From CAWAXW01 sp963786155 (GTDB taxonomy: Bacteria > Actinomycetota > CADDZG01 > WHSQ01), in assembly GCA_963786155.1 (NCBI GenBank), contig CAWAXW010000006.1, positions 930,001 to 994,000 on the forward strand: 64,000 nucleotides of DNA, given 5' to 3'. This document shows, one piece after another, positions 53,854 through 63,200 of the stretch (positions within the stretch are counted from its first letter, which is position 1; the number at the start of each line of letters is the position of its first letter). The position numbers and the translations under genes were made by a program. Under the pieces are notes generated by a model. That model was not told the DNA's origin. It made no database searches and was given only the letters and a program-made list of their open reading frames with translations.

Positions 53854-56112
53854 GTGGCGACCACTCATTTCCGAACCTGTCCGCTATGCGAAGCGACCTG
53901 CGGGCTGGCTATCACCATGAACGGCGGCGGCATCGAAAGCATCCGCGGCGACCGGGAAGACGTCTTCAGCCACGGTTTCATCTGCCCCAAGGCGACCGCG
54001 GTGAAGCATCTCGACGAGGATCCCGATCAGCTGCGCCGCCCTCTGGTTCGGGACGGTGGCGAGCTGCGCGAGGCGAGCTGGGACGATGCCTTCGCCGCGC
54101 TCGAGAGCGGGCTCGCTCCGATCTTCGAACGCTATGGGCGGAACTCGGTCGCGATGTACGCAGGCAATCCCACCGTTCACAGTCTCTCGGCGACGGTGAT
54201 GATCCCGGTCTTGGTCAGGGCGCTCAGCAGCGAGAACTTCTACACCGCCGCGAGCGTCGACCAGATCCCCAAGCATGTGTCCTGTGGATTGATGTTCGGC
54301 AGTCCGACCCTCATCCCGGTCCCCGACATCGATCGCACCGAGTATCTCGTCGTGCTCGGAGCCAATCCGTGGGTCTCCAACGGAAGCCTCGCGACGGCCC
54401 CCGACTTCCGCGGCCGGCTCGAGGCGATAAGCAAGCGTGGGGGCAAGGTCGTGGTGGTCGATCCCAGGCGAACCGAAACGGCTGCCGGAGCGGACGAGCA
54501 TGTGTTCATCCGACCCGGGACCGACGCTTTCTTCCTGCTGGGCATCGTCAACACGCTGTTCGCCGAGGACCTCGTCGATCTGGGCTCCCTTGCGCCGCAC
54601 GTCGCGGGTCTCGAGGAAGCGCGCGCCGTGCGGAGCCGTTCTCGCCGGAGGCCGTCGCGTCTCGCACCGGGATACCGGCCGAGGTGACCCGACGGATCGC
54701 CCGCGAGTTGGCGAGCGCGAAATCGGGCAGCGTGTACGACCGCGTCGGAGCGCACCAGGCTGAGTTCGGAACCATCACTTCGTGGGCCAGCGACGTGATC
54801 AACGTGATCACCGGGAACCTCGACAGCCCCGGCGGTCGGATGTTCCCGCTGCCTGCCCACGGCGGGCCCGACCCTGCAAAGCCGGGCGGGCGAGGATGGA
54901 GCATCGGCCGGTTCTCGAGTCGCGTGAAGGGGTACTCCGAGGCTTTCGGCCAGTTGCCCGTCGCCACGCTGGCAGACGAGATCGAGACGCCGGGCGACGG
55001 TCAGGTGAAGGCGCTGATCACGATCGCCGGCAACCCGGTGCTGTCGACTCCCAACGGGAGTCGCCTTGCCAATGCGCTGGATCAACTCGAATTCATGGTG
55101 GCCGTGGATCCCTACGTCAACGAGACGACCCGTTTCGCCGACGTCATACTCCCGCCCCCGCCGTTGATGTCACGCCACCATTACGACTTCGCTTTCTACG
55201 GCCTGTCCGTCCGCAACGTCGCCAACTACAGCCCGCCCTCGGTCGCGACCGACTGTCCCGACGAGTGGGAGATCCTGTCGCGCATCGCTCTTGTAGCCAG
55301 TGGGCAGAGCGCTACTGGAGACGCCGCAGTGGTTCCGAAGCTCGCTCTCGACTTCCTCGTGCAGAAGGCGGTGGCCCCCGGCGGGCCGCTCGAGGGCCGC
55401 GACCCCGAAGATGTCTATCGCGGCGTCGAGAAATACGAGCCGATCCAGCAGATCCTCGACTTCCGCCTCCGCTCGGGCCCGTACGGGGACCGTTTCGGGG
55501 AGAAGCCCGACGGCCTCACGCTCGCGCGCTCTGGAAGAGAACCCGCACGGAATCGACTTCGGCCCCCTCACGTCGCGCCTCCCGAACGCGCTAAGGACTC
55601 CCTCGGCCAAAGTCGAGCTGGCGCCACCCGAGATCGTGGAGGACGTTCAACGTCTGCGCGCCCGCCTCGATACGCCCACCGGCGAGCTCGTCCTGATCGG
55701 CCGACGCCAGCTGCGCTCCAACAACTCCTGGATGCACAACGTCCCAACGATGATGAAGGGCAGCAACAAGTGCACCTTGATCGTGCATCCGGACGACGCC
55801 GCACGACTGGGCCTGGCCGAAGGCTCGAATGCCCGAGTCAGGTCACGCGTGGGCGAGGTCGAGGTCCCGGTCGAGTTGAGCGACGAGATGATGCCCGGCG
55901 TCGTGAGCCTGCCCCACGGCTGGGGCCACGGGCGCAAGGGAGTGCGCATGTCGGTAGCGGAGGCCAACGCCGGCGTCTCGATGAACGACCTGACCGACGA
56001 AGCGATCATCGACCCGCTTTCCGGCAACGCGGTCCTCAACGCGGTGCCGGTACAGATCGAGCCCGTGACCGTCACGGATGAGGTACACGCAGCGAGCGGG
56101 GCTCAGGGGTAG
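53854..56112 (+). CDS. molybdopterin oxidoreductase, formate-dehydrogenase/BisC-like (two frameshifts)
   Basis: About 750 aa when joined. N-terminal [4Fe-4S] set: CPLCEATCGLAITMN and FICPKATAV. MGD-binding and Mo-site region: YAGNPTVHSLSATVM, TAASVDQIPKHVSC, LGANPWVSNGSLATAPDFRG, VVVDPRRTETAAGADEH, later AGNPVLSTPNGSRLA and RFADVILPPPP. C-terminal dinucleotide-binding domain LIGRRQLRSNNSWMHNVP and VVSLPHGWGHGRKGVRMSVA. The frame breaks at about 54635 and 55520. No twin-arginine signal, so it is cytoplasmic. The Mo ligand residue is not obvious. Electron partners are not adjacent. Confidence 0.88.
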
Positions 56113-56489
56113 GGCTCCGCCTCCCACCGCCCGTCCGCTTTGGCGCGCTCCACCTCGGCAAGGCCCGCGGGCTTCATCTTCCCGGCCTTGATGAGAGCCG
56201 TGGCCTTGTCGCGGTTGATCTTCGACCAGTTGCTGCGCGGCCTGCGAGGAGTGAATCGCTGGAGGTAGTAGGAGTCGTCGAGCCTGTTGACCTTGCCATC
56301 GATCCACCCGAAGCAGAGCGCAACCTCGACGGCTTCCTGGTAGGTGACGGACTCGATGCCCGAGGCCTTCTTGGCGAACTTGACCCGCACGCCGGGGGCG
56401 ATTCTGTGGTTCTTGGACAGCCACTTGGCCCAGGCAGAGCGGGTGGCGAAGAACTCGATGGGCAGCTCAGGAGCCATCGGCCGAGTCAA
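56103..56489 (-). CDS. YdeI/OmdA-family protein
   Basis: 128 aa. FFATRSAWAKWLSKNHRIAP, SVTYQEAVEVALCFGWIDGK, YYLQRFTPRRPRSNWSKINR and MKPAGLAEVERAKADGRWE are the whole YdeI signature (bacteriocin-protection/OmdA family, biochemical role unclear). Start at 56489 or 56477. Its stop overlaps the end of the molybdopterin enzyme by ten bases, convergently. Confidence 0.9.
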   Translation of the reverse strand: MTRPMAPELPIEFFATRSAWAKWLSKNHRIAPGVRVKFAKKASGIESVTYQEAVEVALCFGWIDGKVNRLDDSYYLQRFTPRRPRSNWSKINRDKATALIKAGKMKPAGLAEVERAKADGRWEAEPYP

Positions 56490-56524
56490 TCACGGGCCCC
56501 CCGCCCTAAGTACTGGACAAATCG

Positions 56525-56572
56525 GGTTACGGTGTAGTAAGTTACGTCACCGTAGGCTACCAACCCGTAACC
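56525..56572. promoter_or_regulatory. nested inverted repeats before the desaturase gene, candidate TetR operator
   Basis: Outer arms GGTTACGG (56525-56532) and CCGTAACC (56565-56572); inner arms TACGGTG (56528-56534) and CACCGTA (56548-56554); GTAG/CTAC also pair at 56534 and 56557. They are 30 bases before the desaturase ATG. The TetR gene directly downstream of the desaturase makes it the natural binder. Confidence 0.55.
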
Positions 56573-56601
56573 AGCTCGTCCGAAAACAGGAGGTTCTCCC
56601 C

Positions 56602-57549
56602 ATGGCTCAGGCCGTCCAAGAGGTAGGAGGGGCGCAGCCCATCCCGGGCGTGAGGAAGCTCGATCCTCGCCTCGCCAAGTTGCAGCGCCGGCTCACGCTG
56701 TTCGTCACGGTCGTGCCGTTCATCGGCTTCATCGCGGCGGTGACGCTCCTGTGGGGACACGGGCTCAGCGCCACCGACGCTGGGATCGCGCTCTCCTTCT
56801 ATCTGTTCGCGGGGTTTGGGATCACGATCGGGTTCCATCGCTACTTCACCCATCAAAGCTTCGAGACCAACCGCTTCATGCGAGGTCTGTTCGCCATCGC
56901 GGGATCGTTCGCCGTGCAGGGACCCGTGATCAAGTGGGTTGCCGACCACCGCCGTCACCACGCTTTCCCCGACCAGGAAGGCGACCCGCACTCGCCGCAT
57001 CTCGAGGACGGTCCGGGCGTTCGCGGCGTCGTCAAGGGTCTGTGGCACGCGCACATGGGCTGGCTGTTCTCGGACGAGACCTCGTCCGCCCGCAGGTGGG
57101 CCCCCGATCTGGTGAAGGATCCGATGATCCGTCGGATCGACAGGTTCTTCCCGTTGTGGATGGTGCTGACGTTCGCACTGCCTCCGCTGGTCGGGTTCGC
57201 GTTGACCGGCACGCTCGCCGGCGCGCTGAGCGCTTTCCTCTGGGGCTCGCTCGTCAGGATCTTCTTGCTTCACCACGTGACGTGGAGCATCAACTCGATC
57301 TGCCACTTCTACGGCAAGCGCCCCTTCGAGGGCGACGACCACTCCACCAACAACTGGCTGCTGGCGATCGTCTCGCTGGGCGAGTCGTGGCACAACAATC
57401 ACCACGCCTTCCCGTCCGCGGCGATCCACGGCGTCGACAAAGGCCAGGTCGACATCAGTGGAGGACTCATCGCGTTCCTCGAGAAGATCGGCATGGCGCG
57501 AAACGTCCGTCGCGTAAGCGAGAAACAGCTAATCGCCAAGACGAACTGA
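56602..57549 (+). CDS. acyl-CoA delta-9-type fatty acid desaturase
   Basis: 315 aa membrane di-iron enzyme. Three His boxes: HRYFTH, HRRHH (VADHRRHHAFPDQEGDPHSPH) and HNNHH (SWHNNHHAFPSAA). Hydrophobic segments in pairs (TLFVTVVPFIGFIAAVTLLW, GIALSFYLFAGFGITIGF, VLTFALPPLVGFALTGTLAG). Introduces a double bond into saturated acyl chains and so controls membrane fluidity; close in pattern to mycobacterial DesA3. ATG 56602 with CAGGAGG upstream. Confidence 0.93.
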   Translation: MAQAVQEVGGAQPIPGVRKLDPRLAKLQRRLTLFVTVVPFIGFIAAVTLLWGHGLSATDAGIALSFYLFAGFGITIGFHRYFTHQSFETNRFMRGLFAIAGSFAVQGPVIKWVADHRRHHAFPDQEGDPHSPHLEDGPGVRGVVKGLWHAHMGWLFSDETSSARRWAPDLVKDPMIRRIDRFFPLWMVLTFALPPLVGFALTGTLAGALSAFLWGSLVRIFLLHHVTWSINSICHFYGKRPFEGDDHSTNNWLLAIVSLGESWHNNHHAFPSAAIHGVDKGQVDISGGLIAFLEKIGMARNVRRVSEKQLIAKTN

Positions 57550-57560
57550 AAGCTCCCGCG

Positions 57561-58196
57561 GTGGCGGACACAAGGGGGCGCCGGGTGCGGATGACCGGCC
57601 AGCAGCGCCGCGCCCAGTTGCTGGACATCGGCCGCTCGGTGTTTGCCGGTGTCGGCTATGAGGCCGCATCGATCGAAGAGATCGCCAAGCGCGCGAAGAT
57701 CACCAAGCCGGTCGTCTACGAGCACTTCGGCGGCAAGGAAGGCCTCTACGCGGTTGTCGTGGATCGCGAAGTGAGGAACCTCGTCGAGTCGATAACCGAA
57801 GCCCTCGAGGGAGACAACCCCCGGGTATTGCTCGAGCAGGCCGCTCTCGCGCTTCTCACCTATATCGAGGAAGAGCCCGACGGGTTCAAGGTCTTGCTAC
57901 GTGACGCCCCGATCGAGGGCGGCAAGGGGAGCCTGGCGAGCGTCATCGGCGACATCGCCGGCCAGGTCGAGTACATCCTCGAGAACGAGTTCGAGCAGCG
58001 CGGCTTCGACCCCAAGCTCTCGCCGATCTACTCCCGTGCCCTCGTCGGGATGGTCGTGCTGGTCGGGCAGTGGTGGCAAGAGGTCGGCAAACCCAAGCGG
58101 GAAGTGGTGGCCGCCCACCTCGTGAACCTCGCCTGGAACGGCCTTCGAGGACTGGTGGCGGAGGTCGAGGAAGCCGGGGGCCGGGCGGCCAGTTGA
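57561..58196 (+). CDS. TetR-family regulator
   Basis: 211 aa from GTG 57561, twelve bases after the desaturase stop. The helix-turn-helix is GYEAASIEEIAKRAKITKPV followed by VYEHFGGKEGLYAVVVDREV. The all-alpha ligand domain is typical for acyl-CoA-responsive members. Operon position suggests control of its own promoter and the desaturase through the nested repeats at 56525-56572; that part is inferred. Confidence 0.92.
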   Translation: MADTRGRRVRMTGQQRRAQLLDIGRSVFAGVGYEAASIEEIAKRAKITKPVVYEHFGGKEGLYAVVVDREVRNLVESITEALEGDNPRVLLEQAALALLTYIEEEPDGFKVLLRDAPIEGGKGSLASVIGDIAGQVEYILENEFEQRGFDPKLSPIYSRALVGMVVLVGQWWQEVGKPKREVVAAHLVNLAWNGLRGLVAEVEEAGGRAAS

Positions 58197-58223
58197 ACGT
58201 CGCGCAAACGTTCCCCCTCTAGG

Positions 58224-58251
58224 GCAGGAGACCCCCCCAAGGCGCCGAACC
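58224..58251 (+). promoter_or_regulatory. two-box element GCAGGA-N17-GAACC, copy 5
   Basis: GCAGGAGACC at 58224-58233 and GAACC at 58247-58251, 65 bases before GTG 58289. Unrelated by position to the 9.5-11.3 kb array, so it is not explained by tandem duplication. Confidence 0.48.
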
Positions 58252-58288
58252 GTCCTTCCAACGGGCAAGGCAAGCACGGAGGTTGGCT

Positions 58289-59677
58289 GTGGCGTTCTCG
58301 AGACGAGATTTCATCAAGGCAGGGGCTGCGGCCGGAGCCTTGCTCGTGGCGCGCCCGAGTGGCTTGCTGGCTTCGGTTCTCGGCCCCTCGGCCGAGTTCT
58401 CGACCGCGCGTGCCTCTCGGCTGTTCCCGGGAACCTGGCTCGCCCATGCCGACCTGCACAACCACACCCTTCAATCCGACGGCGCCGGAGACCCCGCGCT
58501 GGCCTTCGCCTCGATGCGCGCGGCGGGTCTCGACATCGCTGCGCTGACCGACCACACGACTCTGGGAACAACGGATGTGCAGGGCCTCGAAGCCTGTTCG
58601 CAATGCGGTGACGTCATGGGCGTCGACGAAGCGGAGTGGCAGCGCACAAAGCAACTTGCCGATGCTGCTCAAGAAGACGGTGCATTCACCGCCATCCGAG
58701 GATTCGAATGGTCCAGCCCCACGCTCGGGCACATGAACGTCTGGTTCTCCGAGCGGTGGATCGACCCATTGCACACCGGTGGCGGGACTGCCGGCGAAGG
58801 GGCCGGATACTTCATGCACTCTGAGTCTGATGGCCGGATGCCGGCGGGCTTGACCACGCCGCTCGACACGATCACCCGCACGCTTCCGACTAGAGGAAGC
58901 AACATGTCGTTGTTCTACCGCTGGCTCAACACGTCTCCAAGCGATCCGGTGCTTCCCGGCGGACTCGACGGCATCGCCGGTTTCAATCATCCCGGCCGCG
59001 AGCCGGGCCGCTTCGGCTACTTCAAGTTCGAGCCGCAGTTGAAGGATCGCATTGTGTCGCTCGAAGTCTTCAACCGACGCGACGACTATCTCTTCGAAGG
59101 CACCGACTTCGGAGAGGCGTCTCCGATCAACGACTGTCTCAACCAGGGCTGGAAGGTGGGACTCCTCGGCGTAACCGACGAGCACGAACCCGTTTGGGGC
59201 TATCCGGACGGGAAGGGACGCACGGGGCTGTGGGTAACGTCACTCACCCGGGACGCGGTCAAAGAGGCGATGCTCGCCCGGCGGTTCTTCTCCACTCGTT
59301 TGCGGGGCCTGAGGCTCGACGCCGCCGCGAACGGGCACCGCATGGGCAGCGAGTTCCCCTACGACGGCGAGGCCATCACCTTCCAGATGGACATCGACCG
59401 GGGGCCGGAATGGTGGGGCAAGCCCCTCAACGTGCAGGTTCTGGGCTCCGGCACCGGTATGCCCGAGGTCCTCGCATCCGTCGATGTCGTGGTTCCAACC
59501 GACTCCGAGCCGGCGATCTCTTTCACGCTCCCGGGCGACGCCTTTGCCAACACTTCGTGGGTGGTGCTCCGCGTGAGCGACCCGGCGGAGGCCGCGGACG
59601 GCCGAGCGGACGACGCTTGGAAGGGCTTCGGGAACGGGGTGGCGTACGCCAGCCCGTTCTTCCTCAACCGAGCCTGA
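58289..59677 (+). CDS. Tat-exported PHP-domain phosphoesterase-like protein
   Basis: 462 aa from GTG 58289 (CGGAGG upstream). Twin-arginine signal SRRDFIKAGAAAGALLVARP. PHP metal motifs: HADLHNHTLQSDG, LTDHTTLG, and GFNHPGREPG; also VGLLGVTDEHE. The fold resembles DUF3604/TrpH-like phosphoesterases. Residues about 330-440 form a beta domain (EAITFQMDIDRGPEWWG, INVQVLG-like strand, AISFTLPGDAFANTSWVVLR). Folded export fits a metal enzyme. Preceded by copy 5 of the two-box element. Confidence 0.88.
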   Translation: MAFSRRDFIKAGAAAGALLVARPSGLLASVLGPSAEFSTARASRLFPGTWLAHADLHNHTLQSDGAGDPALAFASMRAAGLDIAALTDHTTLGTTDVQGLEACSQCGDVMGVDEAEWQRTKQLADAAQEDGAFTAIRGFEWSSPTLGHMNVWFSERWIDPLHTGGGTAGEGAGYFMHSESDGRMPAGLTTPLDTITRTLPTRGSNMSLFYRWLNTSPSDPVLPGGLDGIAGFNHPGREPGRFGYFKFEPQLKDRIVSLEVFNRRDDYLFEGTDFGEASPINDCLNQGWKVGLLGVTDEHEPVWGYPDGKGRTGLWVTSLTRDAVKEAMLARRFFSTRLRGLRLDAAANGHRMGSEFPYDGEAITFQMDIDRGPEWWGKPLNVQVLGSGTGMPEVLASVDVVVPTDSEPAISFTLPGDAFANTSWVVLRVSDPAEAADGRADDAWKGFGNGVAYASPFFLNRA

Positions 59678-59684
59678 ACCGCTT

Positions 59685-59712
59685 GCAGGAGACCCGCTTC
59701 GGCGGGAGAACC
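59685..59712 (+). promoter_or_regulatory. two-box element GCAGGA-N17-GAACC, copy 6
   Basis: GCAGGAGACC at 59685-59694 and GAACC at 59708-59712. A CCCGC-TTCG-GCGGG hairpin fills most of the spacer. Only 36 bases separate it from ATG 59721, shorter than the 59-65 of the other copies. It begins eight bases after the PHP gene stop. Confidence 0.48.
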
Positions 59713-59720
59713 CCACCCCT

Positions 59721-60218
59721 ATGAGAAAACTGACGGTCTTCCTGCTGATCCTCTGCCTTGCGGCTATCGCCGCTTCGCCTGCGAGCGCTGCCAAGAAGAA
59801 GAAGGGCCCCAAGCCCTACACGAGCGAGGAAGTCAGCATCGCGGCGGGCCATGCGGCCTTCTACGGAACTTCGGGAACCCTGCTGTCGGTGACCGCGCAG
59901 GAGTTCATCAATACCTGTGCGATCCCCGGCTCCAACGGAGTCGACGCCTACGTGTTCGAGGTCCCTGCGGACTACCAGGGTATCGACTCGGCCATCTCGG
60001 CTTTCGGCTCGGGCAGCACCACCGGACACGATCTCGACATCTATCTGGCCGACGAGTCGTGCGCCATAACGATGGCTTGGAACAGCACGAACGTGGACGA
60101 GACGGGGATCGTGCCCAAGGGCACGGCCTACATCCTTCTTCACAGCTTCGGCACCGGAGCCTCGCCCGCAGGCGGGGGCGACACTGTCACCGCACATTTC
60201 GAGCTGAAGCCTCTCTAG
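59721..60218 (+). CDS. secreted lysine-rich N-terminus protein, family member 7
   Basis: 165 aa. Signal peptide (LTVFLLILCLAAIAASPASA), then AKKKKGPKPYTSEEVSIAAG. The domain (AYVFEVPADYQGIDSAISAF, HDLDIYLADESCAITMAWNS, TAYILLHSFGTGAS, TVTAHFELKPL) resembles the bacterial pre-peptidase C-terminal (PPC) beta-sandwich. So the Lys tail is shared with the other members but the domain differs. Upstream lies copy 6 of the two-box element. Confidence 0.82.
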   Translation: MRKLTVFLLILCLAAIAASPASAAKKKKGPKPYTSEEVSIAAGHAAFYGTSGTLLSVTAQEFINTCAIPGSNGVDAYVFEVPADYQGIDSAISAFGSGSTTGHDLDIYLADESCAITMAWNSTNVDETGIVPKGTAYILLHSFGTGASPAGGGDTVTAHFELKPL

Positions 60219-60225
60219 ACTTCGC

Positions 60226-63200
60226 TCAGCAGCGCACGTTCCGGGACATCGCGACCGGCAACCCACTCGGCCCCCCCGAGAAGTAGGCGCGGATGCGGCA
60301 CTTCCCCCGGCCTGGGCTCACGAACGACCCACCGAATGAGGACGTCGGTGCCCCCTTCTCGGTGCGGACGCGCACGCTGATCCTGTTGACCCTTTCGTAG
60401 ACCGCACCATTCTTCTTGAGAAGGGTGACCGTGACGTTCGCTCCCGGGCTCGAAGGAGACAACACCCCGCCGAAGCTGAGGGCGCTGCCGTTCTTCTGTG
60501 CATCCAAGGCGATCGAGTTGGAACCGTTCGTTACTCCAGGGGCCGGCGCGATCCGTGCAGTTGCCGGTGGCCCGATGCGATCGATCTCGTCCACGGCGCG
60601 CACGTTCACGACGGCACCGTAGGTGGATGAAGATCGAACCGAGCAGAAGTTTGACCCGGCTCGGTTGCGGCGAACAACCTGCGGCCGTCGCCGGCATCGA
60701 CCACGACTTCGTAGCGTTTCACGCCCACTCGGGTCACCTTGCCCCAGCTCGCCTCGATGCCACCTTCCACCCTCTTCACCTTGAGCTTCGACGGCTTCGG
60801 AATGGCCGGGGGCGGCGGAGCGTCGAAGCTTGCAACCTCGACCTCTTCACGCAACAGCCCATCCTGTTCCACTAGCGCAAACACCGTTCGTTTGCCTGCC
60901 GGGCCGAGGGCCGGCCTGAACGTCAACGAGCCTTGAGGAGCATCGGCGATCCCCAGCACCTCCGTCGAGTCGTTGTGACGCGCCACGAACGTGACCGTCT
61001 GGCCGGGGATCTGCTGCACCCCGCTCCACGAAAGGGTCCTCTGCGTCCCGGTGCCCGTCACGGTGGCCTGAACCTTGGGCTCGGGCAGTCCCTCGGCGGA
61101 GCTGGTCTCGAGCAACGGGGCAGAACCCGGCTTGAGCTCGAGCTTCCAGTCGCCCGGGCTCGGGTTGGTCACGACGATGTAGGTGGTGAAGTCGTCCGGG
61201 TTACGGAAGATGAAGTAGCGGTCGGTCAATCCGTCGAGTGATGGATTGGCCGCGGTCTCGAAGCGCTCGCCCTGGGGTCCAGTCAGCACGACCTCCGGCG
61301 GCGCCCCGTCGCCTTTGAGGGCGATCGCGAGCGCCCGCTGGTCGGAGGTGACCGGGTAGGTCTGGGCCATAGTCGAGGCAACCGCGCGATAAGTCTCCCT
61401 GGCGAACAGCATCGGCTGGCCGGGCACGGCCCTGACCAGTCCTTTCGCTATCCACTTGCTCATGTCGCAGCCGCCGGGCTCGAACTGACTGTCGCCGAAC
61501 AACTGCCATGGTGGCGCCACCCACGTGTACCTGAAGCCGGGTTCGAACGGGCCGATGTTGAAGCATGCAGCGGCTCCCAGGCTCGTGACACGGACCGTGG
61601 CGTCGACGCGCGCCTTGTCCCAGACCCAGAGTCCCCCCTTGCCCTCGATTCCGAAGTTCTTGTTAGGAATGTTCCACCCGTCGACGCTCGCCTTGAGCGC
61701 GACCTGCTGAGAGCTTCCCCGACCTTCCCTGATCGCCGCCGCATCGGGGCACCGATGGCTGAACCCGTAGGCTTCCGAGTAGCACCAGCCCATCTCGGCA
61801 TGGAAGAAGACCTCGAAATCCGTGTAGATCTTGACGTTGGCTTCGGCCAATTGGAGTTGAAGCACCTTCAGGACAGCGTTCAGCTCGAACAACCCTGGAT
61901 TCGAGTTCGTGTACGAGAAGTCGGAGTCGATCGAGAGAACTCGTTGCTCTAGGACCCGCGGGCCGAAGCTCAAGCCCAGCCGGCCGCCGAGCTTGAAGTC
62001 GGGATCGGTCTCGAAGCTGATCCCCAGATCGGTGACGAAGACCGGACCCACGGGGACGCCGCTGCCCAGATTGGCCTCGAAGGAGGCGGCGCGGCAGCGA
62101 ACCGCGAGACACTGCTACTTCTCCCGAAGCTCCGATGTTGATCGCCGGGAGCTTGGCAGTGCCCCCGCCCCTCCAGAGGTCCTCGGACGCGATGTACTCG
62201 AGATACATCGGACCGACGTGGAGGACGTCGCCGATCTTCACTTCGTCGACGTCGATCCTCAGACCGCCGAGGCTCAGGCCGCCGGCGTTCGTGGCGGCGA
62301 AGTCGACCGCCCCGGTTATGCCCCCGAACAGAGCCGGGAGCTTGATGGTCGTATGCAGTACGACTCCGAAGTCCTGTTTCTCGACGCGGAAGTCACCCGT
62401 GATCGGAAGACCGGCGAGCATCAACTGCCCCTGCGCAACGTTCGGCAACTTCAAGGGGAAGGAATCGAGCTGGAGGTTCCAGTTCAGGGCGTTGAACTTA
62501 TAGAGCGTGATGTCGCCGACCTTTGCCAGGATGTCCTGGCCGCCGTTGCCCAGCGCCGTGAGCCCGAACGTCTTGGGATCGAACGTGATCTTGGGCGCTT
62601 CGATCCGGATGCCGTTGAACGAAACGCCTCCGGTCGCCGTGTAGGTGCCGTTTGGCTGGCGCAGGAAGCAATCCGCTTTCAGCTCGACGCCAAATCCGAA
62701 CCGCAACGGTTCCGACTGGCATCTGGGCACGTCGACGTTGAACCGGACGATTTCGGGACTCGAGTCGGCGGTCCCGTTCCGATCCTTGGCGAAGATCGAG
62801 AACGTGTGCTGGCCGTTATCCAATCCGGAGAACGTGACTCTCCCGAAGGTAGCGTCGCGATCGTTGCGTCCCGTACAGGTCCGCGCGCGACCGTCAAGCG
62901 TGCAGGTGAACGTGGAATCGAGCTTGTTCGACGAGTACTCGAAGGTCACGGTGTCGACGTGGTGCAGAGAACCTTCGGCCGGACCGGACCTGATCGCGGT
63001 ATTGGGCGGCTGGTTGTCGTCGACCAGGAAGGGCCACTCCGCCGGCGATGGGTCGGCTACGCCGCGGCAGATCGACCGCACGCACGTAGAAGACATGCCG
63101 TCCGTCGGTTACCCGTGGGTAGTACTTTGAGCCACCGGGGCACGGCTGGAACTCTTCGTTGTCGAGCTTGCACTCGAACGTGCTGCCAGGTTTGTCGGAC

